From Pedobacter sp. MC2016-15 (GTDB lineage Bacteria; Bacteroidota; Bacteroidia; Sphingobacteriales; Sphingobacteriaceae): a DNA stretch of 64,000 bases. Location of the stretch: positions 744,001-808,000 of the forward strand of contig NZ_JAPIVS010000001.1 of assembly GCF_026239695.1 (NCBI RefSeq). Direction: 5' to 3'. Positions 9,261 to 18,415 of this stretch are shown piece by piece. Each line of letters begins with the position of its first letter. The first letter of the stretch is position 1. The notes under the pieces are model-generated. The model ran no database searches, was not told the origin of the DNA, and saw only the letters and a list, made by a program, of their open reading frames with translations. The position numbers were made by a program, and so were the translations under genes.

Positions 9261-10058
9261 ATGCAGAAAACTGAGATAGAAACATACCTCGACGCCATAG
9301 AAATCAAGCCTAAAAGTGTGTATGTGGTACATGAGAAAATGGAGCGTATACTGCCTTTACATTCCCATTCCAAAAGCCAGCTCACTTACGTAGACGGCGG
9401 TATTGCCTATATTTTCACAGGAGATAAAACGTACTTCATCCCCTCCCGTCACTATATCTGGATCCCCAGTAACCTGCCGCATTATGTTAAAGTGAGAACA
9501 TCAGCCACCATTACCAGGAACTTATACTTTTATACTGAAGATGATCATACAGATCCTTTTTATACAAAATTTGGAATCTACCCGGTGAACAATCTGCTCT
9601 TTGAAATGATTGGCTTCACCAATAACTGGGCTGGTTATATCGAAAAGAAAGATAGCGGTTACCATTTTCTGGCGGCCATCAAAAACATGCTCCCTCAGAT
9701 GAGCACCAAATCTTTCCCCATTGCATTGCCGACAACCAACAATACTAAACTGAGACCTGTCATTTTATACATGGCACAGAATTTCGGTCAGCAAATTACG
9801 CTCGAGAATATCGGCAGCCGTTTTGGAATGGGTGAAAGGACATTATCGCGACTGTTTCAGTCGACCATCAACATATCTTTTTTACAATATCTGAAACTGC
9901 TGAGAATCGTCAGGGCTATAGAAATGATCCTGCAGGATGATCACAGTACTACAGAAATAGCCTATCTGACAGGCTACAACAGCCTTGCCGCGTTCAGCAA
10001 AGCTTTTTACCAGGTCACCAATATCAGACCCTCAGATTTTAACAAGCAAAACCGCTAA
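9261..10058 (+). CDS. AraC-family transcriptional regulator of the efflux operon
   Basis: The 265-residue protein has an N-terminal cupin-like sensor (LPLHSHSKSQLTYVDGGIAY, then HYIWIPSNLPHYV) and a C-terminal AraC double helix-turn-helix (about 165-262), including LENIGSRFGMGERTLSRLFQ and the signature STTEIAYLTGYNSLAAFSKA. It is divergent from the TolC-HlyD-MFS operon with 83 bases between the starts, a typical local regulator layout. Its 3' end overlaps the convergent kup gene by four bases. Confidence 0.9.
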   Translation: MQKTEIETYLDAIEIKPKSVYVVHEKMERILPLHSHSKSQLTYVDGGIAYIFTGDKTYFIPSRHYIWIPSNLPHYVKVRTSATITRNLYFYTEDDHTDPFYTKFGIYPVNNLLFEMIGFTNNWAGYIEKKDSGYHFLAAIKNMLPQMSTKSFPIALPTTNNTKLRPVILYMAQNFGQQITLENIGSRFGMGERTLSRLFQSTINISFLQYLKLLRIVRAIEMILQDDHSTTEIAYLTGYNSLAAFSKAFYQVTNIRPSDFNKQNR

Positions 10059-11992
10059 ACCAGTCTTTTCAGATAAAAATCTGTAGGCAGATCTACGATC
10101 AAAGGCACTTTCTCTACCGCGACAAAACTCAGGTCAAGACCAAAGCCCTTCTCTTCAGGTACACTAAAAGTCTTGAGTATACCATAATAGATCATGGTTG
10201 CACGCTCGATAAAATGCAGACTGCTGGATGTTGACAATACCTTTTCGATCACGACAAACCTGAAATCACCGGCAATCTTGTGTTCCTTCAGAGAGGTGTA
10301 TTTACTGGTGATATCAATCTCTCCGTTTTTAACCAGCTCTTCCACCACTTTCCTGAACAATACATTAACCCTTTGCTCTACCCTGAAGCCCAGTTTAAAA
10401 TCTATTCTGATTAGTTTTTTATCAATAAGCTGCTGCACCCGGTATTCCATAGTATAAGGTTCATCGGTTACATCCACATGCAATAACCAATAGACATCGG
10501 CTCTTTTCGGATGTTTCTGGATCATGGAGTACATAATGGACGACTCAATCTCAGAATTGAAATTCGCACTGGTCAGGTATACGAGCTGCGAAGCATATTT
10601 TGGTATCGATTCATCTTCAGAAATTTTGCTGATGATCGGGTAGAATTTCTCAATATCTACAAAACGCATGTAGCGGTTTCGGATTCTTCTGCCATTAAAC
10701 CAGGCCCACATGATGGAGAACAGCGATATTCCCAGGATCAGCGTAAACCAGCCTCCATGAAGGATTTTTGCTGCATTTCCTGCAAGGAAGGTTAATTCAA
10801 TCACGCCGTAGATCGTCAGAAAAATCACGATTGCATACATTGGCACTTTCTTGCGCATGAGGAAGATCGATACCAGGATGGTGGTCATCAGCATGGCTAC
10901 GGTAATAGACAGACCATAAGCGGCCTCCATATTTTCCGACTTACGGAAAATCAGCACCACGAGAATACATCCTATAAATAATACCCAGTTCATGGATGGC
11001 ACATACAACTGTCCTTTTGAATTACTTGGGTAATTGATTTTTACTTTAGGCCACAGGTTGAGACGAACAGCCTCAGAGATCAGAGTGAAAGAGCCTGATA
11101 TCAGGGCCTGACTTGCTACTGCTGCTGCCACGGTGGCAATCAGGATACCGTAGAGCAGGAACCAGTCGGGCATAATATGGAAGAAAGGATTGATATCTCC
11201 CAGTTTCCTGCCCTGCAGCTGGAGTAGCCAAACGCCCTGCCCCATGTAATTGAGGATCAGACACAGTTTTACGTATACCCAGCTTACGCGGATATTGGAG
11301 CGACCGCAATGGCCCAAATCTGAATATAAAGCCTCAGCTCCCGTGGTACACAGGAATACTGCACCGATAATCAGGAAAGCCTCAGGATTGGTGGTCAGGA
11401 TATGATAGGCATAATATGGATTTACCGCTTTCATTATTTCCGGGAAATGAGCGATATAAACGCCTCCGAGGACAGCAATCATGGTAAACCACAACCACAT
11501 GATCGGGCCGAATGCCTTGCCTATAAAAGAAGTACCGAATTGCTGTATACCAAAAAGAAAAGTAATGATCAGGATAACAATTGGCACGGTAGGCAGGTCA
11601 TGATAAATAATGCCAAGTCCTTCAATAGCCGAGGATACCGTCACCGCCGGAGTCATGATCCCGTCGGCGAGCAATGCTGCCCCTCCGATCATCGCAGGAA
11701 TGATCAGCCATTTTGCCTTGCGTTTAACCAGTGAGTACAGGGAAAAGATTCCTCCCTCACCTTTGTTGTCTGCCTGAAGAGTAATGATAACATACTTAAT
11801 CGTGGTTTGAAGCGTGAGCGTCCAGATGATACAAGATAAACCTCCTAAAATCAGGTCTGAAGTTATGATCCTGTCGCCAATGATCGCCTTAAATACGTAA
11901 AGCGGAGAAGTACCGATATCTCCGTAAATGATCCCTAAGCTTATTAATAAACCAGCTGCTGTTAGTTTATTGACATCTTTGTGATTTCCCAT
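10055..11992 (-). CDS. kup: Low-affinity potassium transport protein Kup
   Basis: The 645-residue protein matches the KUP/HAK/KT family throughout: the N-terminal signature GIIYGDIGTSPLYVFKA, the conserved DNKGEGGIFSLYSLVKR after span 2, about 12 membrane spans over residues 10-440, and a C-terminal cytoplasmic domain of about 190 residues. It is a proton-coupled K+ importer in the inner membrane. Length is normal for the family. It ends tail to tail with the AraC gene and stands alone in its direction. Confidence 0.96.
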   Translation of the reverse strand: MGNHKDVNKLTAAGLLISLGIIYGDIGTSPLYVFKAIIGDRIITSDLILGGLSCIIWTLTLQTTIKYVIITLQADNKGEGGIFSLYSLVKRKAKWLIIPAMIGGAALLADGIMTPAVTVSSAIEGLGIIYHDLPTVPIVILIITFLFGIQQFGTSFIGKAFGPIMWLWFTMIAVLGGVYIAHFPEIMKAVNPYYAYHILTTNPEAFLIIGAVFLCTTGAEALYSDLGHCGRSNIRVSWVYVKLCLILNYMGQGVWLLQLQGRKLGDINPFFHIMPDWFLLYGILIATVAAAVASQALISGSFTLISEAVRLNLWPKVKINYPSNSKGQLYVPSMNWVLFIGCILVVLIFRKSENMEAAYGLSITVAMLMTTILVSIFLMRKKVPMYAIVIFLTIYGVIELTFLAGNAAKILHGGWFTLILGISLFSIMWAWFNGRRIRNRYMRFVDIEKFYPIISKISEDESIPKYASQLVYLTSANFNSEIESSIMYSMIQKHPKRADVYWLLHVDVTDEPYTMEYRVQQLIDKKLIRIDFKLGFRVEQRVNVLFRKVVEELVKNGEIDITSKYTSLKEHKIAGDFRFVVIEKVLSTSSSLHFIERATMIYYGILKTFSVPEEKGFGLDLSFVAVEKVPLIVDLPTDFYLKRLV

Positions 11993-12278
11993 TCTGATAT
12001 TTTAAAATTAAGTGGCGCAAATGTAGGTAATTGTTAAGTCATTGAGATGCACTATTTTCCTTATTTCTTTTATATCAATACAATCCATATAACATTGTTG
12101 TGTTGTTTATTTTTACAGGAATAAAATTTTGCGAAGATTCAGCTAAATCCATTTAATACAATATTAAATCAATGTTAACTGATCGAGTTCATTAACAGAA
12201 TGATAATTATATATTACGAAACTGTTAACTTAGCTTTGTGCTGTGCCGATACCTATTTTTGTAATACATGAACTGCTG
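11993..12278. promoter_or_regulatory. AT-rich divergent intergenic region with two -7 boxes
   Basis: This 286-base stretch between kup and the small ORF at 12279 holds no open frame I would call. On the minus strand TACATTTG (12025-12018) is an exact -7 box before kup. On the plus strand TAGCTTTG (12231-12238) is an exact -7 box about 40 bases before the ATG at 12279. No -33 TTTG at the right distance is obvious for either. I saw no known riboswitch motif. Confidence 0.45.
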
Positions 12279-12461
12279 ATGCGTATTCATGAACTTGACC
12301 CTTCCATCGGATCCTACAGATCCCATACTTTTAATACTGTAGGAGCTGTGATCATCACCTCTACCAGAAAAGTCAGAATCCGTAAAGCAATTTTAAACCG
12401 GCAGTTCAAAGATCCGGAACTGGTATCTGAGAAAGATCTCCTTCTGATTGCAGGGAGCTAA
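12279..12461 (+). CDS. Small protein of unknown function (60 codons)
   Basis: The frame beginning MRIHELDPSIGSYRSHTFNT is open to a stop at 12461. An in-frame GTG at 12243 would add 12 residues, but it lies only four bases after an exact -7 box (12231-12238), so the ATG at 12279 is the better start. The product is basic (TSTRKVRIRKAILNRQFKDP), with no signal or membrane segment. I do not recognise it. It precedes the DUF47 gene by 74 bases in the same direction and may share its transcript. It could still be a chance frame. Confidence 0.4.
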   Translation: MRIHELDPSIGSYRSHTFNTVGAVIITSTRKVRIRKAILNRQFKDPELVSEKDLLLIAGS

Positions 12462-12535
12462 TCCCAAACCTTACCCTGAATTCACGAAGGCTTAACATTG
12501 TTCTTTTAAATTTACAACAATCTAAAAGACCTATC

Positions 12536-13177
12536 ATGAACTCCGTTTTCAGTTTCTTCAGCCCCCGTGATAAAAAATTCCAGCCACTATTTGAACGTGA
12601 TATCAGGAACCTGGTTGAAATATCAGAGAGTCTGGTTAAAACTGTAACTGAGGACAATGAAGAGCTTCGTGAAAAGTATTTCAGAGAAACCGAGCGACTG
12701 GAGCAGGTTGGTGATGAGATCTCTCACAGCATATACCTTGAGCTCAGCAAGAACTTTATCACACCCTTTGACAGGGAAGATATCCATTCACTGGTAAGTG
12801 CAATAGATGATATTGCCGATTACATCTATGCTACTTCGCTCAACATCGAACTTTATAAGGTTAATACTTTTAGCAAAGAGATCGTACAGGTTAGCATACT
12901 GATCTGCAACATGTGTAAACAACTCGAAACTGCAATTTTAGAGCTCCGTAATCTCAGGAATATGAAAATAATTGCCGATATTTGTATTACAATAAATAAA
13001 GGAGAGAGCGAGGCAGATTCTCTATGCAACACTGCCATTGCGTACCTGTTTGAATCTGAAACAGACGCCATCGAGCTCATCAAACAAAAGGAGATCCTCC
13101 AGAGCCTTGAAATGGCCACAGATAAATGTGACGATGTTGCTAATGTGCTGGAATCGATCCTGATAAAAAACGCGTAA
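12536..13177 (+). CDS. DUF47 (PhoU-like) family protein
   Basis: The 213-residue all-helical protein carries the DUF47/PhoU_div pattern: 'FSFFSPRDKKFQPLFERDIRN' at the start, 'ETERLEQVGDEISHSIYLELSKNF' and 'ITPFDREDIHSLVSAIDDIADYI' in the first helical bundle, and 'MATDKCDDVANVLESILIKNA' at the end. The E/D-rich positions match the metal-binding motifs of PhoU relatives. DUF47 proteins normally sit directly before a PiT inorganic phosphate transporter and modulate it. Here the next gene, seven bases on, is a metallophosphatase and no PiT gene is in the window. The soluble cytoplasmic location follows from the lack of a signal. Confidence 0.9.
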   Translation: MNSVFSFFSPRDKKFQPLFERDIRNLVEISESLVKTVTEDNEELREKYFRETERLEQVGDEISHSIYLELSKNFITPFDREDIHSLVSAIDDIADYIYATSLNIELYKVNTFSKEIVQVSILICNMCKQLETAILELRNLRNMKIIADICITINKGESEADSLCNTAIAYLFESETDAIELIKQKEILQSLEMATDKCDDVANVLESILIKNA

Positions 13178-13183
13178 ATCAAC

Positions 13184-14332
13184 ATGCTGTCAGAAAAGAA
13201 GAGTATACCTACAAAGCCGTTATTTAAATTAAATCAGCCCGACGACACCTACAAATTCCAACCCTTGCCCGAGCCACTCGGAGCATACCCCTACCGCCTC
13301 AAAGCCGGCATCAAAACTCCGTCTGCAGACAAAATGATCTTCCAGGTAGCCGGAGATACCGGAGGGTTAAAATCACCGGCCTTCCAGCGGTTAATTGCCG
13401 AGCAGATGGGAAAACAAGTTAGTAACAGTGATGAAAAACCTTCTTTCCTGTACCATGTAGGCGATATTGTGTATCATTTCGGAGAGTCAGATCAGTACGA
13501 AAAACAATTCTTTACTCCATACAGAGATTACCCCCTGCCGATTTTTGCGATTCCCGGCAACCATGACAGCGATGTCAACCCGCTGAATACAAACCCTTAT
13601 ACCAGCCTTGCTCCTTTCAGCAGTGTCTTCTGCGGTACCGAACCCAGGCCCGTTCCATTTGGTACAGATCCGGCACGCAAAAGCGGTATGCAGCCACATG
13701 TCTACTGGACGCTTCAGACGCCTGTGGCTAATATTATTGGCCTGGCTACTAACGTGCCTAAATATGGTGTTGTTACTGAAGAGCAGAAACAATGGTTTAT
13801 TGAAGAGCTCAAACATGCAGCAACTGAACATCAGGAAAAGGCAATCCTGGTAGCATTACACCACGCACCGTATTCAGCGGATTTTAACCACAGCTCAAGT
13901 CTGCCGATGATCACCTTCCTGGAGAGTGCCTTTGAAGAAGCGGGCGTTTACCCTGATCTGGTGATGAGTGGACATGTACATAATTACCAGCGTTTCAGTA
14001 AAAGTTATGAAGGCGGTAAAATCACGCCCTACATTGTATGTGGAGCCGGAGGTTTTGATGAACTGCACTGGCTCGCGGAGGCGGATGAAAAGCTCTACAC
14101 CAGCAACAGTGAGATCTTTGACACGGTGAAACTGGAGAACTTCTGTACCATGCAGCACGGTTTTCTGAGTCTGGAGATTACCCGTATAGATGAAGGACAT
14201 CAGATTGCTGGTAAATATTTTGCCATTCCTCACGAGGGACTGAAAGAAGGTGAAGATGCGACCCTTTACGATGAATTTGTCTATACTGTTATTCGTAAAT
14301 CATCGGTGTCCAGTGAATCATATTCCCTGTAA
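13184..14332 (+). CDS. Calcineurin-like metallophosphoesterase (purple acid phosphatase-type core)
   Basis: The 382-residue protein shows the full metallophosphoesterase motif set: GDTG (57-60), GDIVYHFGE (93-101), GNHD (125-128), HHAPYS (226-231) and GHVHNYQR (263-270). These ligate a two-metal centre that hydrolyses phosphate esters. The GHVHNYQR form and layout resemble the purple acid phosphatase catalytic domain. There is no signal peptide, unlike most of that group, so it is probably cytoplasmic. It starts seven bases after the DUF47 gene, suggesting co-transcription and a phosphate link. Its 3' end overlaps the convergent gene at 14289 by 44 bases. Confidence 0.88.
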   Translation: MLSEKKSIPTKPLFKLNQPDDTYKFQPLPEPLGAYPYRLKAGIKTPSADKMIFQVAGDTGGLKSPAFQRLIAEQMGKQVSNSDEKPSFLYHVGDIVYHFGESDQYEKQFFTPYRDYPLPIFAIPGNHDSDVNPLNTNPYTSLAPFSSVFCGTEPRPVPFGTDPARKSGMQPHVYWTLQTPVANIIGLATNVPKYGVVTEEQKQWFIEELKHAATEHQEKAILVALHHAPYSADFNHSSSLPMITFLESAFEEAGVYPDLVMSGHVHNYQRFSKSYEGGKITPYIVCGAGGFDELHWLAEADEKLYTSNSEIFDTVKLENFCTMQHGFLSLEITRIDEGHQIAGKYFAIPHEGLKEGEDATLYDEFVYTVIRKSSVSSESYSL

Positions 14333-14798
14333 AATCTTCATTGAAATAGTACAGGAAGTCTTTTACCGTAGGAAATCCATCATTTCTGACCATCCTTGAC
14401 AGGGATGCATGATCCAGCAGCTGGTAATCAATAAATATTGCAGGACCAAAGGGATTGATCATTCCCGAATAGTCAATTTGTATGCGTTGTACCGACTGGC
14501 ATTTGAGGGTGGGCGCAAACTGAAACTCATCACTGGTATTGATGTTGATCACAGGCTGTATATCCATTCCGGCAACCCATTTGTTTTCAGGATCCCTGCG
14601 GATGGTGTGTAGCTTGGGTTCCAGGAACTCACTGAACTTCTCGCCTTCCCAGCCTTCACCGTACCGTGCGATATAACGTTCCAGATAGGTAAAATAACTA
14701 TGGTCCAGATTTCCGGGCCCATCCAGCAATCCCTTCCAGATCTTCTCCAGGAAATAATTTGAATGAGGGCCAAACTTGGTATCAAAACAGAGTTTCAT
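14289..14798 (-). CDS. Protein of unknown function (169 aa)
   Basis: The product begins MKLCFDTKFGPHSNYFLEKI, has no signal peptide or membrane segment, and is rich in aromatic residues (YFTYLERYIARYGEGWEG, DFLYYFNEDFTGNMIHW). I do not recognise a family. It lies two bases after the aldo/keto reductase stop in the same direction, so it is probably co-transcribed. Its last 44 bases run into the end of the convergent phosphatase gene. Frame length, neighbour spacing and normal codon use support a real gene. Confidence 0.65.
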   Translation of the reverse strand: MKLCFDTKFGPHSNYFLEKIWKGLLDGPGNLDHSYFTYLERYIARYGEGWEGEKFSEFLEPKLHTIRRDPENKWVAGMDIQPVININTSDEFQFAPTLKCQSVQRIQIDYSGMINPFGPAIFIDYQLLDHASLSRMVRNDGFPTVKDFLYYFNEDFTGNMIHWTPMIYE

Positions 14799-14800
14799 AA

Positions 14801-15694
14801 CTACCTGTGGTCTGAATAATATTGTGAGGCCGTAACCGATTGTAATATCTTCATTTCTTCATCACTGAGCTTTGGAAGATCAATGCCGGCAGCGATATCC
14901 TCCAGCTGCTCCAGCGTACGGATGCCGATCACAGCGCTACCCACAACCTGCTGCTGCAGCACAAAACGCAAGGCCGTCTGGGCGGCAGTTCCTGCGGCTT
15001 TCAGTTCCTGAATCGCCGATGCAGCGCGGGCTACCTCTTCGGCAGACCAGTTCAGATAGGGCTTGGCAGGTTTGTCTACCAGTAAACCCTGGGCTACACC
15101 ACCGCGACTGAGTACGCTGATCTGATGTTCTTCCAGGAGAGCAAAACATTCCTCTTCCGGCCTTCTGTCCAGCAGGCTATACTGCATCATGACACTGACT
15201 ATATTGGATTTTTTCACGTATTCCCTGATGACATTAGGGCGGATTGAGGATATCCCGTAAAACCTGATTTTCCCCTGCTCTTTCAGCAGTTCAAAAGCTT
15301 CTATGGTTTCATCTATAGGATCATCAATCGTACCGCCATGCAACTGATAAAGATCGATGTAGTCAGTTTTCAGACGTTTCAGGCTTTCCTCTGCTGCGGC
15401 AAGGATGTGTTTTTTGGAAGGATTCCAGTCCCAGCCACTGCCATCTGCACGCCATTGGTTACCTGCCTTGGTAGCAATGATCACCTGATCACGTTTAGTA
15501 TGGAGAAGTTCGCCGATCAATTTCTCGTTCTCTCCCTTTTCATACAGATCCGCCGTATCAAAAAAGTTGATACCTAAATCAAATGCACGCTGAACAATCT
15601 GCTCATTTTGCCTGGCAGTCCCGGTGAGGGACATACAGCCAAAACCTATCCTGCTCACATGAAGATCAGACTTTCCTAAAATTGAATATTCCAT
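14801..15694 (-). CDS. Aldo/keto reductase
   Basis: From the ATG at 15694 (MEYSILGKSDLHVSRIGFGC) the product has 297 residues; an in-frame GTG at 15703 is an alternative. The AKR catalytic tetrad is visible: Asp and Tyr in FFDTADLYEKGENEKLIG, Lys in VIIATKAGNQW, and His in DLYQLHGGTIDDPIDET. The C-terminal part carries the NADPH-binding segment (AVIGIRTLEQLEDI). It should reduce aldehydes or ketones with NADPH in the cytoplasm. It leads a two-gene unit with the unknown gene at 14289. Substrate unknown. Confidence 0.92.
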   Translation of the reverse strand: MEYSILGKSDLHVSRIGFGCMSLTGTARQNEQIVQRAFDLGINFFDTADLYEKGENEKLIGELLHTKRDQVIIATKAGNQWRADGSGWDWNPSKKHILAAAEESLKRLKTDYIDLYQLHGGTIDDPIDETIEAFELLKEQGKIRFYGISSIRPNVIREYVKKSNIVSVMMQYSLLDRRPEEECFALLEEHQISVLSRGGVAQGLLVDKPAKPYLNWSAEEVARAASAIQELKAAGTAAQTALRFVLQQQVVGSAVIGIRTLEQLEDIAAGIDLPKLSDEEMKILQSVTASQYYSDHR

Positions 15695-15780
15695 AGATTT
15701 CACTAAAATATAGGATTAGTTGTAGCTTAAGAAATAATTTTCGAAATATTACGCTCAGCGGTCAGAATGACATTCAACAG

Positions 15781-17853
15781 ATGGAAAGCAGCGAAAAAAA
15801 GACTACTTTGCTGCTTTTGACATCATTAACAGCTATGCACACGAATTTTTTTGATCATATTACCAAACAATTCGATCTCCCTTTTACCAATCCGGTCCTG
15901 ATCTTTTCGCTGATTCTATTTATCATACTCATCGCCCCTATTCTACTCGGAAAAATTAAAATCCCGGGCATCGTAGGATTCATTATTGCCGGCATCCTGA
16001 TCGGCCCCAATGGCTTTAACATCCTTAAAAAAAATTCTGCAATTGAGCTTTTCTCTACGATAGGGCTGTTGTATATCATGTTTATTGCCGGTATAGAACT
16101 TGACCTTGCAGATTTTAAGCGTAAAAAACACAAAAGTTTTGTTTTTGGATTCCTGACCTTTGCCGTGCCTATCCTGATTGGTTTCCCTGTCTGTTATTAC
16201 TTACTGCATTATTCCATGCTGACTTCCATTCTTACCGCGAGCATGTTCGCCACGCATACTTTGGTGGCTTACCCTATTGTCAACAAATTTGGTATATCTA
16301 AAAACGAAGCGGTAGCAGTAACCGTTGGGGGTACCATCCTCACTGATACTGCGGTACTGATCATCCTCGCGATTATTATGGGTGCTGTAGACGGACAGCT
16401 CAACAGTGCCTTCTGGATTCAGCTGGCAATTTCACTGACCATTTTCACGGCTACGGTATTTATTGTAATTCCAAAGATTGCAAAATGGTTCTTTACCAAA
16501 CTGGAGAGTGAAAAAACCTCACATTATATTTTTGTATTGTCGGTCGTTTTCTTTTCGGCATTCCTCGCCCAGCTGGCAGGGATTGAACCTATTATCGGTG
16601 CTTTCGTGGCCGGACTGGCATTAAACCGTCTGATTCCCCATTCTTCGATTCTCATGAACAGGATAGAGTTTGTAGGTAACGCCTTGTTTATCCCATTTTT
16701 CCTGATCAGCGTAGGGATGCTGGTCGACCTTCGGGTGTTGTTCCGCGGGCCGGATGCCTTAATCATCGCAGGCTCACTCACCCTGGTAGCGATTCTGGGA
16801 AAATACCTTTCCGCAACTTTTACGCAATGGATTTTCAAATACACTAAAAACCAGCGCTTACTGATTTTCGGTCTGAGCAGTGCACATGCCGCGGCAACGC
16901 TTGCTATTATTCTCGTGGGCTACCAGGCAAAGATCATTGACGACAATATCCTGAACGGAACAATCATCCTGATCCTGGTGACCTGCGTAGTAGCCTCATT
17001 CGCCACCGAGCGTGCCAGCCGCGCTATCGTGTCTGCCGAAGAGATCAGCGGGCCTGACCAGCATTATACAGAGAATATCCTGATTCCCATTGCCGATTTC
17101 AACAACATGGACTCCATGCTGGATCTTGCAGTGTTATTTAAGGATAAGAACAGCACACAGCCCATCAGTCTGCTCTCCGTTGTTCCTGACAGCGATAATG
17201 CCCAGGCTAACCTGCTCATTGCACGCAAAAAACTGAATGACTCCGTAAAATATGCTTCGGGAAATGGTACCGAGGTAGAGATTATCGCAACGCTGGACCA
17301 CAATGTGCCCAGCGGAGTATTGCGGATAGCAAAAGAAAAATCGACCAATATTATTATTACCGGCTGGCGCAGACGCACTACAGTTATTGATAAGTTTCTG
17401 GGTGATAAATCATCCGCGCTGATCGAAAACTCTTCTGCCAACCTGTTTGTGCTGCACCTGGCGAAACCTATCACTGTACATAAGAATATTCAGCTGGTTT
17501 GCCCTCCCGCAGATCTGATGGAGAAAAACATGGCGGTCTGGTTATCAAAGGTTTGTAAACTGAGTTCAGAATTGAGTCTTGATGTGATCTGCTATTGCGA
17601 TGAGCCTACACAGTTGCATATCGAACATTTCCTCGCAGTGACGAAAACAAATGCCAACTTTATCTTTAATCCAACTGAAGTCTGGAAAGAGTGGAAATTA
17701 CTGAAGTCGAGGTTAATGACAGATGATCTGCTGATCTTTGTGCTCGACCGGAAGGTGGAAAGCAATTACCTGCTGTCCCTAACCTATACACAAAGTAAAC
17801 TGGAGCAATTATTTGAACATCAATCGAGGTTACTTATCTATCCGCAAACATAA
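15781..17853 (+). CDS. Kef-type (CPA2) cation:proton antiporter with C-terminal USP-like domain
   Basis: The 690-residue protein has about 12 membrane spans over residues 35-420 with CPA2 motifs (GIVGFIIAGILIGPNGFNIL, FIAGIELDLADFKRKKHKS, GGTILTDTAVLIILA). Residues 430-690 form a soluble tail resembling tandem universal-stress-protein domains (ENILIPIADFNNMDSMLDLA, then KSTNIIITGWRRRTTV). Such proteins exchange K+ or Na+ for protons. The start is uncertain: the ATG at 15835 (MHTNFFDHITKQ) would remove 18 residues and is equally plausible. The divergent neighbour is the aldo/keto reductase. Confidence 0.88.
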   Translation: MESSEKKTTLLLLTSLTAMHTNFFDHITKQFDLPFTNPVLIFSLILFIILIAPILLGKIKIPGIVGFIIAGILIGPNGFNILKKNSAIELFSTIGLLYIMFIAGIELDLADFKRKKHKSFVFGFLTFAVPILIGFPVCYYLLHYSMLTSILTASMFATHTLVAYPIVNKFGISKNEAVAVTVGGTILTDTAVLIILAIIMGAVDGQLNSAFWIQLAISLTIFTATVFIVIPKIAKWFFTKLESEKTSHYIFVLSVVFFSAFLAQLAGIEPIIGAFVAGLALNRLIPHSSILMNRIEFVGNALFIPFFLISVGMLVDLRVLFRGPDALIIAGSLTLVAILGKYLSATFTQWIFKYTKNQRLLIFGLSSAHAAATLAIILVGYQAKIIDDNILNGTIILILVTCVVASFATERASRAIVSAEEISGPDQHYTENILIPIADFNNMDSMLDLAVLFKDKNSTQPISLLSVVPDSDNAQANLLIARKKLNDSVKYASGNGTEVEIIATLDHNVPSGVLRIAKEKSTNIIITGWRRRTTVIDKFLGDKSSALIENSSANLFVLHLAKPITVHKNIQLVCPPADLMEKNMAVWLSKVCKLSSELSLDVICYCDEPTQLHIEHFLAVTKTNANFIFNPTEVWKEWKLLKSRLMTDDLLIFVLDRKVESNYLLSLTYTQSKLEQLFEHQSRLLIYPQT

Positions 17854-17859
17854 AAGGCT

Positions 17860-18414
17860 CTACCAGCCCATCCTCGATCGCAGCGATAGAATCTGCTCTG
17901 CATGATGTTTGCCATGCCAGTTATAATTATTGGCCATCTGCCACAAAGGGATATAACTCTGATCCCCGGGATGGAAATATTCACGTTTCCAATCCTCGTC
18001 TGTCAGCTGCATCATCAGTGATACCCATCGTCTGTGCAGGGAATGGATCAGCGTAACCGATACATTTAAAGGCACATCCGTTACATCCGGCAGCTCCGCC
18101 CAGAGTTTCTCTTCATAGGGTTTAATCACCGGACGCTCTTCGGTCAGCGCCAGCTTCATCCTGATATAGGCATTCATGTGACTGTCAGCCACATGATGCA
18201 CCACCTGGATAATTGTCCAACCTCCCTCGCGGTAAGGAGTGTTCAGCTGCGCTTCATCCAGATTCTCAATACAGTAATCAAATAACAGCGGAACGGACCT
18301 GATAGAACCTATCCAGCGTTCCAGCAGTTTTTCAGTATAGTTTTCTGCAGGTACAAAGCGCCCGATCGGGAAACTATGTACCTCCAAATGATTTTGCTCT
18401 TGCGGGTTATTCAT
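17860..18414 (-). CDS. YfiT/DinB-like putative metal-dependent hydrolase (bacillithiol transferase type)
   Basis: The 184-residue protein matches the YfiT/BstA group of the DinB superfamily: start motif 'FPIGRFVPAENYTEKLLERW', the metal-binding helix GGWTIIQVVHHVADSHMNAY (His 73/74 region), and the C-terminal WHGKHHAEQI (His 167-171). The three-His metal site is intact. Family members have been studied as bacillithiol transferases. It starts one base after the stop of the molybdenum oxidoreductase large subunit, so it is probably the fourth gene of that operon. A detoxification role is inferred. Confidence 0.82.
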   Translation of the reverse strand: MNNPQEQNHLEVHSFPIGRFVPAENYTEKLLERWIGSIRSVPLLFDYCIENLDEAQLNTPYREGGWTIIQVVHHVADSHMNAYIRMKLALTEERPVIKPYEEKLWAELPDVTDVPLNVSVTLIHSLHRRWVSLMMQLTDEDWKREYFHPGDQSYIPLWQMANNYNWHGKHHAEQILSLRSRMGW

Positions 18415-18415
18415 G

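Noticed and set aside
15855..16133. Minus-strand frames inside the Kef-type antiporter
   Set aside because: Shadows of a membrane protein gene with clear CPA2 motifs.
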